33,007 bases of DNA from an uncultured Dorea sp. GTDB lineage: Bacteria; Bacillota; Clostridia; Lachnospirales; Lachnospiraceae. A program made the translations under genes and the position numbers. The DNA lies in assembly GCA_910586965.1 (NCBI GenBank), contig CAJUMF010000038.1, positions 1 through 33,007 on the forward strand. The letters are read 5' to 3'. This document shows, piece by piece, positions 7,318 through 16,571 of the stretch. The notes below the pieces were generated by a model. It ran no database searches. It was not told where the DNA came from and saw only the letters and a list, made by a program, of their open reading frames with translations. How positions within the stretch are numbered: position 1 is the first letter of the stretch; each line of letters opens with the position of its first letter.

Positions 7318-8409
7318 ATGAGCCGTAAAAAGAAATATATGAGTTCAAAAAAACGCAAGTACAGACGCATCCGGCACGTGATGCTCTTTATCCTCATCAT
7401 CCTCATCGCTGCCTTGGGAGGAATCCTCATTTGGCAGAAAAAACAAGAAGCCGACGAAAAAAAGGCACAGAAAGCGGAAGCGGCGGCACAGGCCAAGGTC
7501 GGAGAGGATGCAAAAAGCCCTGGGGATGACGAAGCAAAGACTGGTTCTGACGGTGCGGATAATAACGGCCCGACTGACGGAAAACAAAATAGTAATGATT
7601 CCGCTTCGGCAGATGAAAAACAGGATGGCACGGATAGTACCGATCCGGCAGAGGCGCAGCAAGACGGTACGGATACCGGAAGCAATATTAATAAGGAAGT
7701 CCAGCTCGCCGAGAACACCGCGACAGAGGAAAAGCATAAGGACAACGGCCTTGCCATCTGCATGTACCACTATGTCTATGACAAGGACAACCCGCCTAAA
7801 GAAAAGCTCAACAGTAACTTCATCGAGGTTCACGACTTAGAAAAAGAGCTTAAGTATCTGACGGAGAACAACTATTATTACCCTACCTGGGAAGAGGTAA
7901 AGCGGTATGTGGAAGGTGATCTGCTCCTTCCGGAAAAGAGCGTGGTGCTCTCCTTTGACGACGGAGCCTACAGCTTCCTCAACTTAGGCGTACCGCTCTT
8001 TGAAAAATATAAAGTACCTGTCACGTCATTCCTCATCGGCAATATCGATGGAAAAAAGAAAGTGAAAAAATACGCCAGTGAATACATGACCTTCCAGTCC
8101 CACTCCTACAACATGCACCGGGGCGGCGGGAATATCGGTCATGGCGGTATCTTCCCGGTCATGGATCACGACGATGCAGTTGCGGATCTTAAGAAATCCA
8201 TTAAGATTGGCGGCAATGGCGATGCATTTGCCTACCCTTACGGAGATTATAATGATAGCTGCGTACAGGCGGTAAAGGATGCAGGCTTCTTATGCGCTGT
8301 CACAACAGAATACGGACGCGCCAAGCCGGGCGATGATCCGCTCCTTCTTCCGCGCGTCCGCATGTCTATGGGGCAGTCACTGGAAAGCTTTAAAAAGCTA
8401 GTCGAGTGA
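7318..8409 (+). CDS. membrane-anchored polysaccharide deacetylase (NodB domain)
   Basis: 363 aa from ATG 7318 (MSRKKKYMSS); an in-frame codon at 7255 lies inside the promoter and is not used. There is a basic N-terminus, one transmembrane helix at about residues 23-40, then a long extracytoplasmic linker rich in Ala, Asp, Gly and Thr (about 45-140), then a carbohydrate esterase 4 domain. The metal and catalytic residues are visible: SFDDGAYSF (D214, D215), QSHSYNMH (H262, H267) and the FAYPYGDYN motif. Such enzymes remove acetyl groups from cell-wall or surface glycans and can give lysozyme resistance. It is transcribed alone and overlaps the convergent SanA-like gene by 12 bases at the 3' ends. 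Confidence 0.88.
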   Translation: MSRKKKYMSSKKRKYRRIRHVMLFILIILIAALGGILIWQKKQEADEKKAQKAEAAAQAKVGEDAKSPGDDEAKTGSDGADNNGPTDGKQNSNDSASADEKQDGTDSTDPAEAQQDGTDTGSNINKEVQLAENTATEEKHKDNGLAICMYHYVYDKDNPPKEKLNSNFIEVHDLEKELKYLTENNYYYPTWEEVKRYVEGDLLLPEKSVVLSFDDGAYSFLNLGVPLFEKYKVPVTSFLIGNIDGKKKVKKYASEYMTFQSHSYNMHRGGGNIGHGGIFPVMDHDDAVADLKKSIKIGGNGDAFAYPYGDYNDSCVQAVKDAGFLCAVTTEYGRAKPGDDPLLLPRVRMSMGQSLESFKKLVE

Positions 8410-9117
8410 TGCCGCAGTTTTATCATTAGTCACATCCCCATTTCCCGTTACCGGGATCACATCTCCGAGATAGGTCGGCCTGGGTTTTGCGATAGTATAT
8501 CCTACATCCTTGATCCTGGCCGCCGCTTCTCTGAGCTTCCGGTACTTGTCACCTCTGTAAACCCTCGTATCGCAGGTCACGCCCTGGGCTTCTATCCCAA
8601 GTGCCTTTGCATCGTAGAGTGCACGGTACATGTGATACTTCTGTGTCACCACAACAAGTCTGTCCGCCTCGAAGATTTCCTTCGCCCGATACATGCTCTC
8701 ATATGTGGAAAAACCCGCATGATCCATGAAGATACATTCAGACGGCACGCCCTGTTCAATCGCGTAATCCTTCATGGCATTCACCTCATCATAATCATCG
8801 CTCCCATGGTCCCCGCTCATGATCATGCGGTCGGTAAGACCTGCCTTGTAGATAGATATCCCCGTATCCAGACGTTCTTTCAGCATCTTACTCAGGCTCC
8901 CGTCCGATTTTACCTGGGCACCAAGTACCAGTACTGCGTCTATGTGCTCATCTGCTTTAAGCTGATCCATGGCCACGATTCGCTTCTGAACCGATATTCT
9001 GACGAATCCATTGATTCCGAAGATCATGACAATCCCAGCCGCAATAAATATAAGAAAAAGCTTTATCACCTTTCTCAGGGTCAGTTTCGCAAATCCCTGT
9101 TTCCATCCTTTTTTCAT
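8398..9117 (-). CDS. SanA/YdcF-like membrane protein (DUF218)
   Basis: 239 aa from ATG 9117 (MKKGWKQGF), chosen for the GGGAGAG site 7 bases upstream; the frame is open to 9186. One N-terminal transmembrane helix (about 18-38) precedes an extracytoplasmic DUF218 domain: DAVLVLGAQV, the DGSLS... ERLDTGI segment, MSGDHGSDDYDEV, the STYESMYRAKE segment and VVVTQKYHMYRAL. SanA-type proteins affect envelope barrier function and DUF218 is proposed to act on cell-wall or lipid-linked intermediates; the reaction is unknown. It is convergent with the deacetylase, another envelope gene. Confidence 0.85.
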   Translation of the reverse strand: MKKGWKQGFAKLTLRKVIKLFLIFIAAGIVMIFGINGFVRISVQKRIVAMDQLKADEHIDAVLVLGAQVKSDGSLSKMLKERLDTGISIYKAGLTDRMIMSGDHGSDDYDEVNAMKDYAIEQGVPSECIFMDHAGFSTYESMYRAKEIFEADRLVVVTQKYHMYRALYDAKALGIEAQGVTCDTRVYRGDKYRKLREAAARIKDVGYTIAKPRPTYLGDVIPVTGNGDVTNDKTAASLD

Positions 9118-9285
9118 GCGCTGTCTCTCCCATCTCTTTGTATACTGTTTCCATCGTCTTCTGAAAATCATATCTACAGCATACAAGATATGTTCCCGAT
9201 ATACAAGAAGCTCCGCATATTCTTAAAATAAAAATAAAAAGTTTCCGCTGTGTTCTTAATGCTTATTTTAATATTTTCATGAAGA

Positions 9286-11322
9286 TCAGTTGATCTTTTT
9301 CAGGTAATAGAACCCGTATGCCGGCACATTCAGCGCAGCCGGCTGAACGATCTGACCGGTGAGGATGTCCTCGTAGATTCCATCCGTCTCGTTTACCCAC
9401 GCGATACGGTCATACTCGCTGAAGTTGAACAGGCCGATAATCTTATCTCCGTCGTAATATCTTCCCATCCCCAGGATACCCGCATCCCAGGTATCGATCG
9501 TCCAGGAATCCGCATAGGAGACAAATGCCTTCTCGCTCTTCCTGATTTCTTCAAGCTTATTAAGGCTCGTAAATACTCTCGCCTCCACAGTCTCAGGATG
9601 ATCAATCTTCGCTGCATTCTCCCAGTTCATCTTTCCCCTGTGGATGTAACGGGAATCATCCGCCTTGTTTTGATCTTCTTTATAGCTGTAATCATTCACC
9701 TGGGCAATCTCATCCCCGCTGTAGAGCACCGGGATTCCGGACTGCATAAACATATAAGCATGAAGGGTAACATCGAACCGGATCGCACGCTCCATGGCTG
9801 CATCATCCTGCTCAAAGCCTGCCTTCTCGATCCCACACATGGATGCGGTCGTTGCACAGAATCTGGCATCGCCGCTGACCGGATCTGCATTGTACAGCTC
9901 GCCGCGGCTGTTGCTGTCCCCGGCATACCCTTGGAAATAATCGTTCAGGTATTGTTTGTGGGAGCGTTCTCCCTTGCCCTCGGTCATCAGTGTCCCGTAA
10001 TCTAAGCCCCAGCCGATGTCGTCGTGACAGCGCAGGTAATTCAGGAACACATACTGCTTCGGCAGTCCGTTGACGATGTCAAGCTGTTTCTTTAACAAGC
10101 TGACATCTCTTGTGGCTACCGTATGCCATGTAGTCGCCATGGTTGTCACGTTATAAAGCATATGGCACTCCGGCTTTTCCACTGTTCCAAAGTATGGTAC
10201 TACTTTCTCCGGCTCCATCACGACTTCACCCAAAAGTAACACACTCGGACATACAATCTCACTGATGATCCGCATCATACGCACTATGGTATGTACCTGC
10301 TTAAGATTCCTGCACTGGGTTCCCAGCTCTTTCCAGATATAAGGCACTGCATCGATGCGGATGATATCGATCCCCTTGTTGGCAAGATAGAGGAAGTTGT
10401 ACATCATCTCATTAAATACTCTCGGATTCCGATAGTTCAAATCCCACTGGTACGGATAAAACGATGTCATGACAAAATGTCCTGCATCCGGAAGCCAGGT
10501 AAAGTTCCCCGGTGCTGTCGTCGGAAATACCTGAGGCACGGTCTGCTCGTACATCTTCGGAATCGTATCATTATTAAAGAAGAAATAACGGCTCATGTAC
10601 TCGCCGTCCCCCTGACGTGCGCGCTTCGCCCACTCGTGATCCTCTGAAGTATGGTTCATGACAAAGTCCATGCAGACATTCATCTTCTTTTCGTGACAAG
10701 CCGCGGTAAGCTCCTCCAAGTCATCCATGGTCCCTAATTTTTCCTGGACTTTCCGGAAATCCGCCACCGCATATCCGCCGTCGGAGCGTCCTTCTACCGT
10801 ATCCAAAAACGGCATCAGATGGATATAATTCACGTTGCATTTTTCCAGATAGTCAAGCTTCTCCTGCACACCCTTCATGTTGCCCGCAAAGTTATCAATG
10901 TAGAGCATCATGCCAAGCAGATCGTTGCTTTTATACCAGTTCGGATCCTCCTCACGCTCTTTATCGAGCTTTTTAAGCTCCTTATTTCTCTCTTTATAAA
11001 AACGATAAAGATTGTCACACAGCTCCGCAAACATGGAATCATTCTCGTAAAGCTCGATGTAGAGCCATTTCAGCTCATCAAAATGCCGCTCAAAGCGTTT
11101 GACAAAAGAAATCTCTCTTCCGCTCTGATCCTTCGGCTCCCCTGGCTCTGTCTCAGCTTCCAGCCCAGTCCTGGATTCTATCTTCGTTTCTTTCACTTCT
11201 GTTTCAGCCTGCATCTCTTCTGCTGCTCTGACTTCCGCTTCTTTTTTCACCTCTGCCTGTACATTGGCTACCGCCTTTTTTGCAGCGGCTTTTTTCTTTT
11301 TTCTTGTTGTTTTGCTACCCAC
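9286..11322 (-). CDS. amylosucrase-type glycoside hydrolase family 13 enzyme
   Basis: 678 aa from GTG 11322. From about residue 73 it follows amylosucrase (GH13 subfamily 4): an N-terminal helical domain, then a TIM barrel with DFVMNHTSEDHEWA, GIDIIRIDAVPYIW (nucleophile D324), LLGEVVMEP (acid/base E366) and NYLRCHDDIGW (D435), the DQNKADDSRYIHRGKMNW segment shared with sucrose-acting members, and a C-terminal beta domain. These enzymes use sucrose to build alpha-1,4-glucan or hydrolyse it; which reaction applies here is not shown. There is no signal peptide, so it is cytoplasmic. Odd point: residues 1-72 are a charged Lys/Ala/Glu-rich extension not found in typical members. It has its own promoter and is monocistronic. 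Confidence 0.88.
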   Translation of the reverse strand: MGSKTTRKKKKAAAKKAVANVQAEVKKEAEVRAAEEMQAETEVKETKIESRTGLEAETEPGEPKDQSGREISFVKRFERHFDELKWLYIELYENDSMFAELCDNLYRFYKERNKELKKLDKEREEDPNWYKSNDLLGMMLYIDNFAGNMKGVQEKLDYLEKCNVNYIHLMPFLDTVEGRSDGGYAVADFRKVQEKLGTMDDLEELTAACHEKKMNVCMDFVMNHTSEDHEWAKRARQGDGEYMSRYFFFNNDTIPKMYEQTVPQVFPTTAPGNFTWLPDAGHFVMTSFYPYQWDLNYRNPRVFNEMMYNFLYLANKGIDIIRIDAVPYIWKELGTQCRNLKQVHTIVRMMRIISEIVCPSVLLLGEVVMEPEKVVPYFGTVEKPECHMLYNVTTMATTWHTVATRDVSLLKKQLDIVNGLPKQYVFLNYLRCHDDIGWGLDYGTLMTEGKGERSHKQYLNDYFQGYAGDSNSRGELYNADPVSGDARFCATTASMCGIEKAGFEQDDAAMERAIRFDVTLHAYMFMQSGIPVLYSGDEIAQVNDYSYKEDQNKADDSRYIHRGKMNWENAAKIDHPETVEARVFTSLNKLEEIRKSEKAFVSYADSWTIDTWDAGILGMGRYYDGDKIIGLFNFSEYDRIAWVNETDGIYEDILTGQIVQPAALNVPAYGFYYLKKIN

Positions 11323-11359
11323 TATGCCACCCCTTGCCTATATAATTTTGATTTTCTCT

Positions 11360-11388
11360 ATTATACTTCCGGCATATGTCCATTTCAA
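11360..11388 (-). promoter_or_regulatory. promoter of the amylosucrase-type gene
   Basis: On the minus strand, TTGAAA (plus 11383-11388), a 17-base spacer, then consensus TATAAT (plus 11360-11365), 38 bases before the GTG start. Confidence 0.7.
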
Positions 11389-11437
11389 TGCAATATTCCA
11401 TTTTTCAATATTATCTTGCATTTGGAATGGTAAAAGC

Positions 11438-11457
11438 TCACTTTACCGGTAAAGTGA
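11438..11457 (-). terminator. probable terminator of the biotin operon
   Basis: The perfect palindrome TCACTTTACCGGTAAAGTGA (8-bp stem, CCGG loop) overlaps the bioD stop codon. On the minus strand it is followed by GCTTTTA, a weak T run. Confidence 0.5.
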
Positions 11458-12111
11458 CATCAGCGCTTTTATGTCCAAGGCAAGCGCAGTATCTCCTTGT
11501 GCTACCAACGTAAGCACAGGAAGTCCGGTCAGGCTCTCAATCATCTGAATGTTATCTTCCTGCATCACGCCGCCGCTGTAGCGATTCAGGATAATTCCCT
11601 TTGCTTCTATACCACAGTTTTTCAGATGTTCTGCTGTCAGCACGGCAGAATTGATCGTTCCAAGCCCCGCGTCCGCCACAATGACCGCGGGAAGGTCAAG
11701 TGCCTTTACGATGTCCTCCAAAAGTATCTTATGTCCTCTGTCCCACCGGATGGGGCATACGATCCCGCCGCTCCCCTCTACCGTTATATAATCGTACTGC
11801 CCAAGGACGCTCCTGTAATCTGCTTTCACTTTTTCCATATCTGCCGGATTTCCCTCAATCCTCGCCGCTAAGTGCGGGGACACTGCCGACTCGTACAGAT
11901 AGGAAAGAAATGTCCTGTCGTCCTGCTCTATGCCCGATATCTTTTTTACATATCCGGCGTCACTCTCTTCTATGCTTTCCGCGCCGGAAAGCGCCGCCTT
12001 ATAGTACCCGGCCCGGCATCCGGCTTCTGTAAGCTTTTTTACCATCAGCGCGGTGACATAAGTTTTTCCTATGTCTGTACCCGTCGCCGTAACAAACAGT
12101 CCTTTACCCAT
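11443..12111 (-). CDS. bioD: dethiobiotin synthetase
   Basis: 222 aa, the usual size. The P-loop TGTDIGKT is at residues 10-17, the substrate segment is YYKAALSG, and the glycine-rich VEGSGGIVCP precedes the switch region. It closes the ureido ring of 7,8-diaminopelargonate with CO2 and ATP, giving dethiobiotin, the substrate of BioB. Its ATG overlaps the end of bioB by 8 bases, so the two are translationally coupled. Transcript order is bioY-bioB-bioD. Confidence 0.93.
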   Translation of the reverse strand: MGKGLFVTATGTDIGKTYVTALMVKKLTEAGCRAGYYKAALSGAESIEESDAGYVKKISGIEQDDRTFLSYLYESAVSPHLAARIEGNPADMEKVKADYRSVLGQYDYITVEGSGGIVCPIRWDRGHKILLEDIVKALDLPAVIVADAGLGTINSAVLTAEHLKNCGIEAKGIILNRYSGGVMQEDNIQMIESLTGLPVLTLVAQGDTALALDIKALMSLYR

Positions 12112-13081
12112 TGCACAGCACCGCCTTGTATCCCAGTCTGCGGATCATCTCCATATCGGATTCTATCGTATACCCCGAAGTAGTCAGCATATCTCCGGAA
12201 ATGACTGCGTTTGCCCCCGACTGAAAGCATCCCTCGCCCTTATCTTCCATCAGACCTCTTCCTCCGGCCAGACGAATGGACGCATCAGGCAGGATAAATC
12301 GGTACACTGCCGCAATACGGCGCATATCATCTTCGTTAAGCCTTTCATTATTCTCGTAAGGCGTGCCCGGGATGGGGTTCAGCATATTCAGCGGAACACT
12401 TTTTATCCCCAGTTCCCGCAGGGAAAATGCCATGTCCACCCGATCTTCCTTCGTCTCACCCAGCCCCATGATGCCGCCGCTGCACACAGAAAGCCCTGCT
12501 GCCTTCGCCGCATTAATCGCAGCCACCTTATCCTCAAAGGTGTGGGTGGTACAGATATTGGGGAAATTCCTCCGGGAAGTCTCAAGATTATTATGTACCC
12601 GCGATGCACCTGCCGCCCTTATCTTTTGGAACTGCTCCTCAAGGAGAAGTCCGAAAGATACGCACACCTCGATATCTACTTCCTTTTTCATCCGCCGGAT
12701 TGCCGCGCACATCTGATCCACTTCCGAATCTTTAAGCGCTCTTCCGGAAGTTACGATGGAGTATCTGAGTACGCCTCTGTCTGCATTGTACTTTGCCTGA
12801 CGGACAATTTCCTCTGTATCAAGCAACGGATATTCTTTCGCGTCCGTGCTGTAATAGGCAGACTGGGCACAAAATCTGCAGTTTTCCGAACACCTCCCGC
12901 TCTTTCCGTTAATAATGGTACAGATGTCAAAACCATCCCCGCAAAAATGCTGTCTTATGTCATCCGCTGCTTCGCAAAGCTTTTCAAGAGGCTCTTCATA
13001 AAGCATAAGAGCTTCTTCCCTCGAAATCTCTCCACCGATTTTTATCTTTTCTTTCAATTCATCTATCACTGACATATTCAT
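12104..13081 (-). CDS. bioB: biotin synthase
   Basis: 325 aa. Radical SAM enzyme with the CxxxCxxC cluster C64, C68, C71 (GRCSENCRFCAQ), the YSIVTSGRAL and VCVSFG barrel strands, the HNNLETS motif, CSGGIMGLGE and the NPIPGTP loop. It inserts sulfur into dethiobiotin using a second iron-sulfur cluster. The two bases of overlap-type packing (bioD starts inside its end) and the 23-base gap from bioY show an operon. All family landmarks are intact. Confidence 0.95.
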   Translation of the reverse strand: MNMSVIDELKEKIKIGGEISREEALMLYEEPLEKLCEAADDIRQHFCGDGFDICTIINGKSGRCSENCRFCAQSAYYSTDAKEYPLLDTEEIVRQAKYNADRGVLRYSIVTSGRALKDSEVDQMCAAIRRMKKEVDIEVCVSFGLLLEEQFQKIRAAGASRVHNNLETSRRNFPNICTTHTFEDKVAAINAAKAAGLSVCSGGIMGLGETKEDRVDMAFSLRELGIKSVPLNMLNPIPGTPYENNERLNEDDMRRIAAVYRFILPDASIRLAGGRGLMEDKGEGCFQSGANAVISGDMLTTSGYTIESDMEMIRRLGYKAVLCNG

Positions 13082-13104
13082 TTCCCTCCCTTAAATCTTT
13101 CGTC

Positions 13105-13671
13105 CTAATCCGCATAAAGACCGATTTTCCTGAGACGCAGTCCCACGCCGGACGCCAGGATGCACAGGATGAAATCCCCCGGCATGTCTAAGGGAAAGCA
13201 GGATAAGAAAATCACTGCCCATGTCGCCGGAGTATTGGCATAAAAATTCAGGATCATGTATTTATAAGCAATTCCGATTCCATAGGTAACCGCAAATCCC
13301 GCCAGACAGGAAAGAAAATAATTCTTCGGGCAAACACTTAATTTCTCACTCAAGGTTCCTGTCACGCAGGCCGTCACGACAAAACCGAGAAGGTAACCGA
13401 AGCTCGGCCGAAGCACATAGCCAATCCCGCCGCCTGCCGCAAATATAGGAAGTCCCAGAAGCCCCAAAAGCACATAGCAGCCCACTGAAAGTGCCCCTTT
13501 ATTGCCGCCAAGTACCAGTCCGGCGAGCAGCACGAAAAAGAACTGCAAAGTAAAGTAATCCATGTAGGGAACCGGTACCTGGATAAATGCCCCGATCGCT
13601 GTCAATGCGGTAAACATCCCGCACAAGACCATATTTTTTGTTGAAAGTTTCTTTGCTGCTGATGATTCCAT
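13105..13671 (-). CDS. bioY: biotin transporter BioY (ECF S component)
   Basis: 188 aa with about six transmembrane helices. The BioY signature is clear: GLPIFAAGGGIGYVLRPSFGYLLGF at about residues 73-97. BioY binds biotin and works with the shared ECF module (EcfT and two ATPases), which is not in this window. RBS GGCAGGAGG, 10 bases before ATG. It is first in the bioYBD operon, behind a BirA-like operator, so both uptake and late synthesis would be shut off when biotin is ample. No bioF, bioA or bioW is seen nearby. Confidence 0.92.
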   Translation of the reverse strand: MESSAAKKLSTKNMVLCGMFTALTAIGAFIQVPVPYMDYFTLQFFFVLLAGLVLGGNKGALSVGCYVLLGLLGLPIFAAGGGIGYVLRPSFGYLLGFVVTACVTGTLSEKLSVCPKNYFLSCLAGFAVTYGIGIAYKYMILNFYANTPATWAVIFLSCFPLDMPGDFILCILASGVGLRLRKIGLYAD

Positions 13672-13721
13672 AAAATAATTCCTCCTGCCGTATCGTTATA
13701 TTTTTACCAAATCTTTTAACA

Positions 13722-13774
13722 ACTATATAACAGGAGGGAATAATTGTCAATCTATTTTTAATTCTGGTTAACAA
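13722..13774 (-). promoter_or_regulatory. bioY promoter with overlapping BirA-type operator
   Basis: On the minus strand, TTGACA (plus 13745-13750), a 17-base spacer, then TATAGT (plus 13722-13727). On the plus strand TTGTCAAT (13744-13751) and GTTAACAA (13767-13774) form a near-dyad over the -35, matching the TTGTTAAC...GTTAACAA BirA pattern with two mismatches in one arm. The 15-base spacing is a little short. Biotin-dependent repression by BirA is therefore likely. Confidence 0.7.
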
Positions 13775-13778
13775 TTTC

Positions 13779-16571
13779 TTATTTCACGCACAAAAGCACG
13801 ATTCCTGCCATCCCCGCCAGAACACCCACAGCCAGAAGATAATACAGCCCCTCCGTCAACAGCATCTTCCTCTTCTGCCTTTTTGTCATTCCCACGCACT
13901 CCATAATCTGAAATTCATTCTTCCTGGACAGAATCCCCGTAACCGTCACATTCAGGAAATTCGCTGCTCCCGCGAGCAAAAGCACCGCGCTGATACTCCC
14001 GAAGAGCATCCGGTTTCCCCGGATATACTCTTTTGCCTGTGCCAAAAGCTCTGACTTGCAGATGACAAATAGCCCTGCCTCTCCTTCACCTTCACCTTTC
14101 CAGCCTGTTCCAGGAGTCGCATCCCGCCGTCGGTTCTCCTCCAGACAGATATTCATAATCTCCCGCTTAACCTCCGGCTCTCTTCCCTCCTTAGCATCAA
14201 GCTCCATGCAAAAGGTCTTTTTCTCGGTCGGCAGCTTTTCAAATCCCTTCTCACTAATCAAAAAATATGCCATTCCCTCCGCACCGTGCCAGGTTCGAAA
14301 GATTTCCGGGAAATCCTCTTCCTGACTGTCAAAGTATCCGCTCAGCGAAAAGACCTCCGACTGCCGCTCCTTCGGGTAGAGCTCCTCATCAACCCCCTCC
14401 CACCATTCCAGGCGGCTGTTCGCCAGACTTTTCTCCCGCGTCATAATAGTCGTAAAGTACACCGGTTTCCCCACAGCCTTTGCCGCCCCTTCCTTTTCCT
14501 TCGGCGACAGCCCAAAGTCATGGAGAATCGCCACGCCGGTACCATTTTCCAGGCTGTCCATATCCACCGCCAGGCCACGCTCCTTTACATACTGTCTGAG
14601 CGCATCCATCTCCTCATCGTTCAGTATCTGGATAACATCCGCATCACCGCTCTCAATCATAGGAAAACCGTCCACCTCATCGACAGTGTATTCCGTCCAT
14701 TCCGGCGCCTCATCAAAGGGCCACGCTGCCTGTCCGGCAATCGTCGAGAACATATACGCCCCTTCCGCGACGCGCAATGTCTCCCGCCGCATCCCATCAA
14801 GCCCCAGGAGCCTCTCCTTTACCTCCGGGGAAATGGGTGAAAATTCATCATAATAATTATCATCCAGCAATGTAATGCCCGAGCTTTCCGTCTTTAACGG
14901 ATCTTCCTTCGCATCCCGGAACGTATACTCTTTCCAGTACCCTTCCTCTTTCCCGAACCGGCTCATTTCCCCTGCAATCAGGAAATCCGGATGTCTTTCA
15001 ATCACATGGGTATAATCCGTTTTCTCTGTGATGAGCACCGCCCCGAAAAATGCAATGACACCAAGGAACAGGGAAAGTACCGTCAGCACGAATCTCCCCT
15101 TATACCGCAGCACATTCTGCCGCGCAAGATAAAGGATTTCCCTTTTCGCGCCCCGCTTTTTCTGCCGCGCAAGATAAAGCATCCGCTCTTTTGCACTCCG
15201 CTTTCTATGCCGCATCTGGCGTCTCTCTTCCCGCGTCCTGCCCAGTGCGTCTTCTCCCTTCCTTTTCTTTCCGGGCTTTAGCCCCGTATAGCCGATGCTT
15301 TCCACGCAGGACATATTTACCGCGCGATAAATCACCCGGGCGGACACCGCCGCCGTAAGAAGTACCGCAGAGGCTGCCGCCGCGGCAAGGATTCCCCCGT
15401 AAAATACCTTAATCTCACCGCCGCCTTTAAAGCAGTCCGCATACTGTTTCCCCAAAATTCCTGGAATCACCAGGCCCAAGACCACCGAAGATACCGCCGT
15501 CCCGGCTGCCGCGCCAACACCTGCCGCACTTAAAATCTGCCGCAGATAGACCTTCCTGAGCTGCTTTCCCGTAGCGCCGATGGTGTTCAAAAGCCCCATC
15601 TGCCGGATATCGCCCGCCAGGGATATCCCCAGCACATTATAGACCAGGAAGAACATGCCGCCGAGCACCACTACCGCGCCTAACACCGCCGTATCGTATC
15701 CGCCCGCCGTCAGGCGCACTGCATCGTAGGCGGCCGTATTCTGCACGGAAAGCCTGAGCTCCCCCGGTACGTCTGCATAAAGCCTCTGCTGTACCTCCCG
15801 CCAGTCCATGCCGTCCGACTGGCAGAGCAGTACATCCGATTTCTCCATATCAAAGCCCCAGCTCCTTAATTTTTCCTCCGAAATATAGCCGCAGGCAAGC
15901 CCCGGGCGGTTCTCCATATAGTCCGTATACCAGCCGCACAGGAGAAACTCCTCTTTGGCGGTGCGAAAAAGCCCTACATTCACCTTAAGGGAAATCTTCA
16001 TCCCAATCTCCGGCTCCGAGATTCCAAGGGTCTCCAATACTTTCACCGGCAGCATCACCTCCTGCCTCTTCACGGGATAATGCCCGGCGATGTCTGTATA
16101 GGCCGGTTTTACAATCTCTTCCCACGCCTGACTGTCAAGCCACTGGAGCATACAGACGCGCCGTTCACTGTCTGCCCCGGCCGCGCCATCTTCCTGCCCC
16201 GTCTGAGCCGCCACGTCCGCGCGGTTTTCCTGCTCCGTCTGGGCCGCCTCGTCCGCGGCAAATCCTTCTCCGACCAGCACGCTCCTCCCCGCCCGCTTGA
16301 TGTATTCAAGGGCACACACTTTCTCATACTGCCTGCGGTCCGCTCTCTCAATACAGGCAGACGCTTTCGTTCCGGCCGCCCGCACCGCCCGCGTATACTC
16401 TGCTCTTACTTTTCCGAGAGAAATGCCGAACACCACCGTCAGCGTGACGATGCACACACAGACCGCACACGCAAGAATCCGGTTCCTCCCTTTGTTGCTC
16501 TGTCCAATCTCCCGCGCCAGCATTCGGATAACAGACCTGTTGTCGTTGGGAATACATTCGTTTTTCTCCAT
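13779..16571 (-). CDS. ABC transporter permease, FtsX/MacB type
   Basis: 930 aa from ATG 16571; the ATPase stop and this start overlap as TGATG. There is an N-terminal helix (about 31-50), an extracytoplasmic domain, an FtsX domain with three helices (AVLGAVVVLGGMFFLVYNVL; the VYLRQIL segment; IPGILG to VIYRA), another helix after a basic stretch, a large extracytoplasmic domain, then two more helices. FtsX domains usually end with three to four helices, but here the protein stops at GIVLLCVK after two, so the last helix seems lost. With the ATPase it would export or detoxify peptides or lipids. A basic, repeat-like segment (about residues 440-490; AKERMLYLARQKKRGAKREI) duplicates the LYLARQ motif. 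Confidence 0.85.
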   Translation of the reverse strand: MEKNECIPNDNRSVIRMLAREIGQSNKGRNRILACAVCVCIVTLTVVFGISLGKVRAEYTRAVRAAGTKASACIERADRRQYEKVCALEYIKRAGRSVLVGEGFAADEAAQTEQENRADVAAQTGQEDGAAGADSERRVCMLQWLDSQAWEEIVKPAYTDIAGHYPVKRQEVMLPVKVLETLGISEPEIGMKISLKVNVGLFRTAKEEFLLCGWYTDYMENRPGLACGYISEEKLRSWGFDMEKSDVLLCQSDGMDWREVQQRLYADVPGELRLSVQNTAAYDAVRLTAGGYDTAVLGAVVVLGGMFFLVYNVLGISLAGDIRQMGLLNTIGATGKQLRKVYLRQILSAAGVGAAAGTAVSSVVLGLVIPGILGKQYADCFKGGGEIKVFYGGILAAAAASAVLLTAAVSARVIYRAVNMSCVESIGYTGLKPGKKRKGEDALGRTREERRQMRHRKRSAKERMLYLARQKKRGAKREILYLARQNVLRYKGRFVLTVLSLFLGVIAFFGAVLITEKTDYTHVIERHPDFLIAGEMSRFGKEEGYWKEYTFRDAKEDPLKTESSGITLLDDNYYDEFSPISPEVKERLLGLDGMRRETLRVAEGAYMFSTIAGQAAWPFDEAPEWTEYTVDEVDGFPMIESGDADVIQILNDEEMDALRQYVKERGLAVDMDSLENGTGVAILHDFGLSPKEKEGAAKAVGKPVYFTTIMTREKSLANSRLEWWEGVDEELYPKERQSEVFSLSGYFDSQEEDFPEIFRTWHGAEGMAYFLISEKGFEKLPTEKKTFCMELDAKEGREPEVKREIMNICLEENRRRDATPGTGWKGEGEGEAGLFVICKSELLAQAKEYIRGNRMLFGSISAVLLLAGAANFLNVTVTGILSRKNEFQIMECVGMTKRQKRKMLLTEGLYYLLAVGVLAGMAGIVLLCVK

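Noticed and set aside
12071..13072. Long open frame (333 codons) on the + strand
   Set aside because: It lies fully antisense to bioB and the start of bioD, which have all family motifs; no RBS and no recognisable domain.
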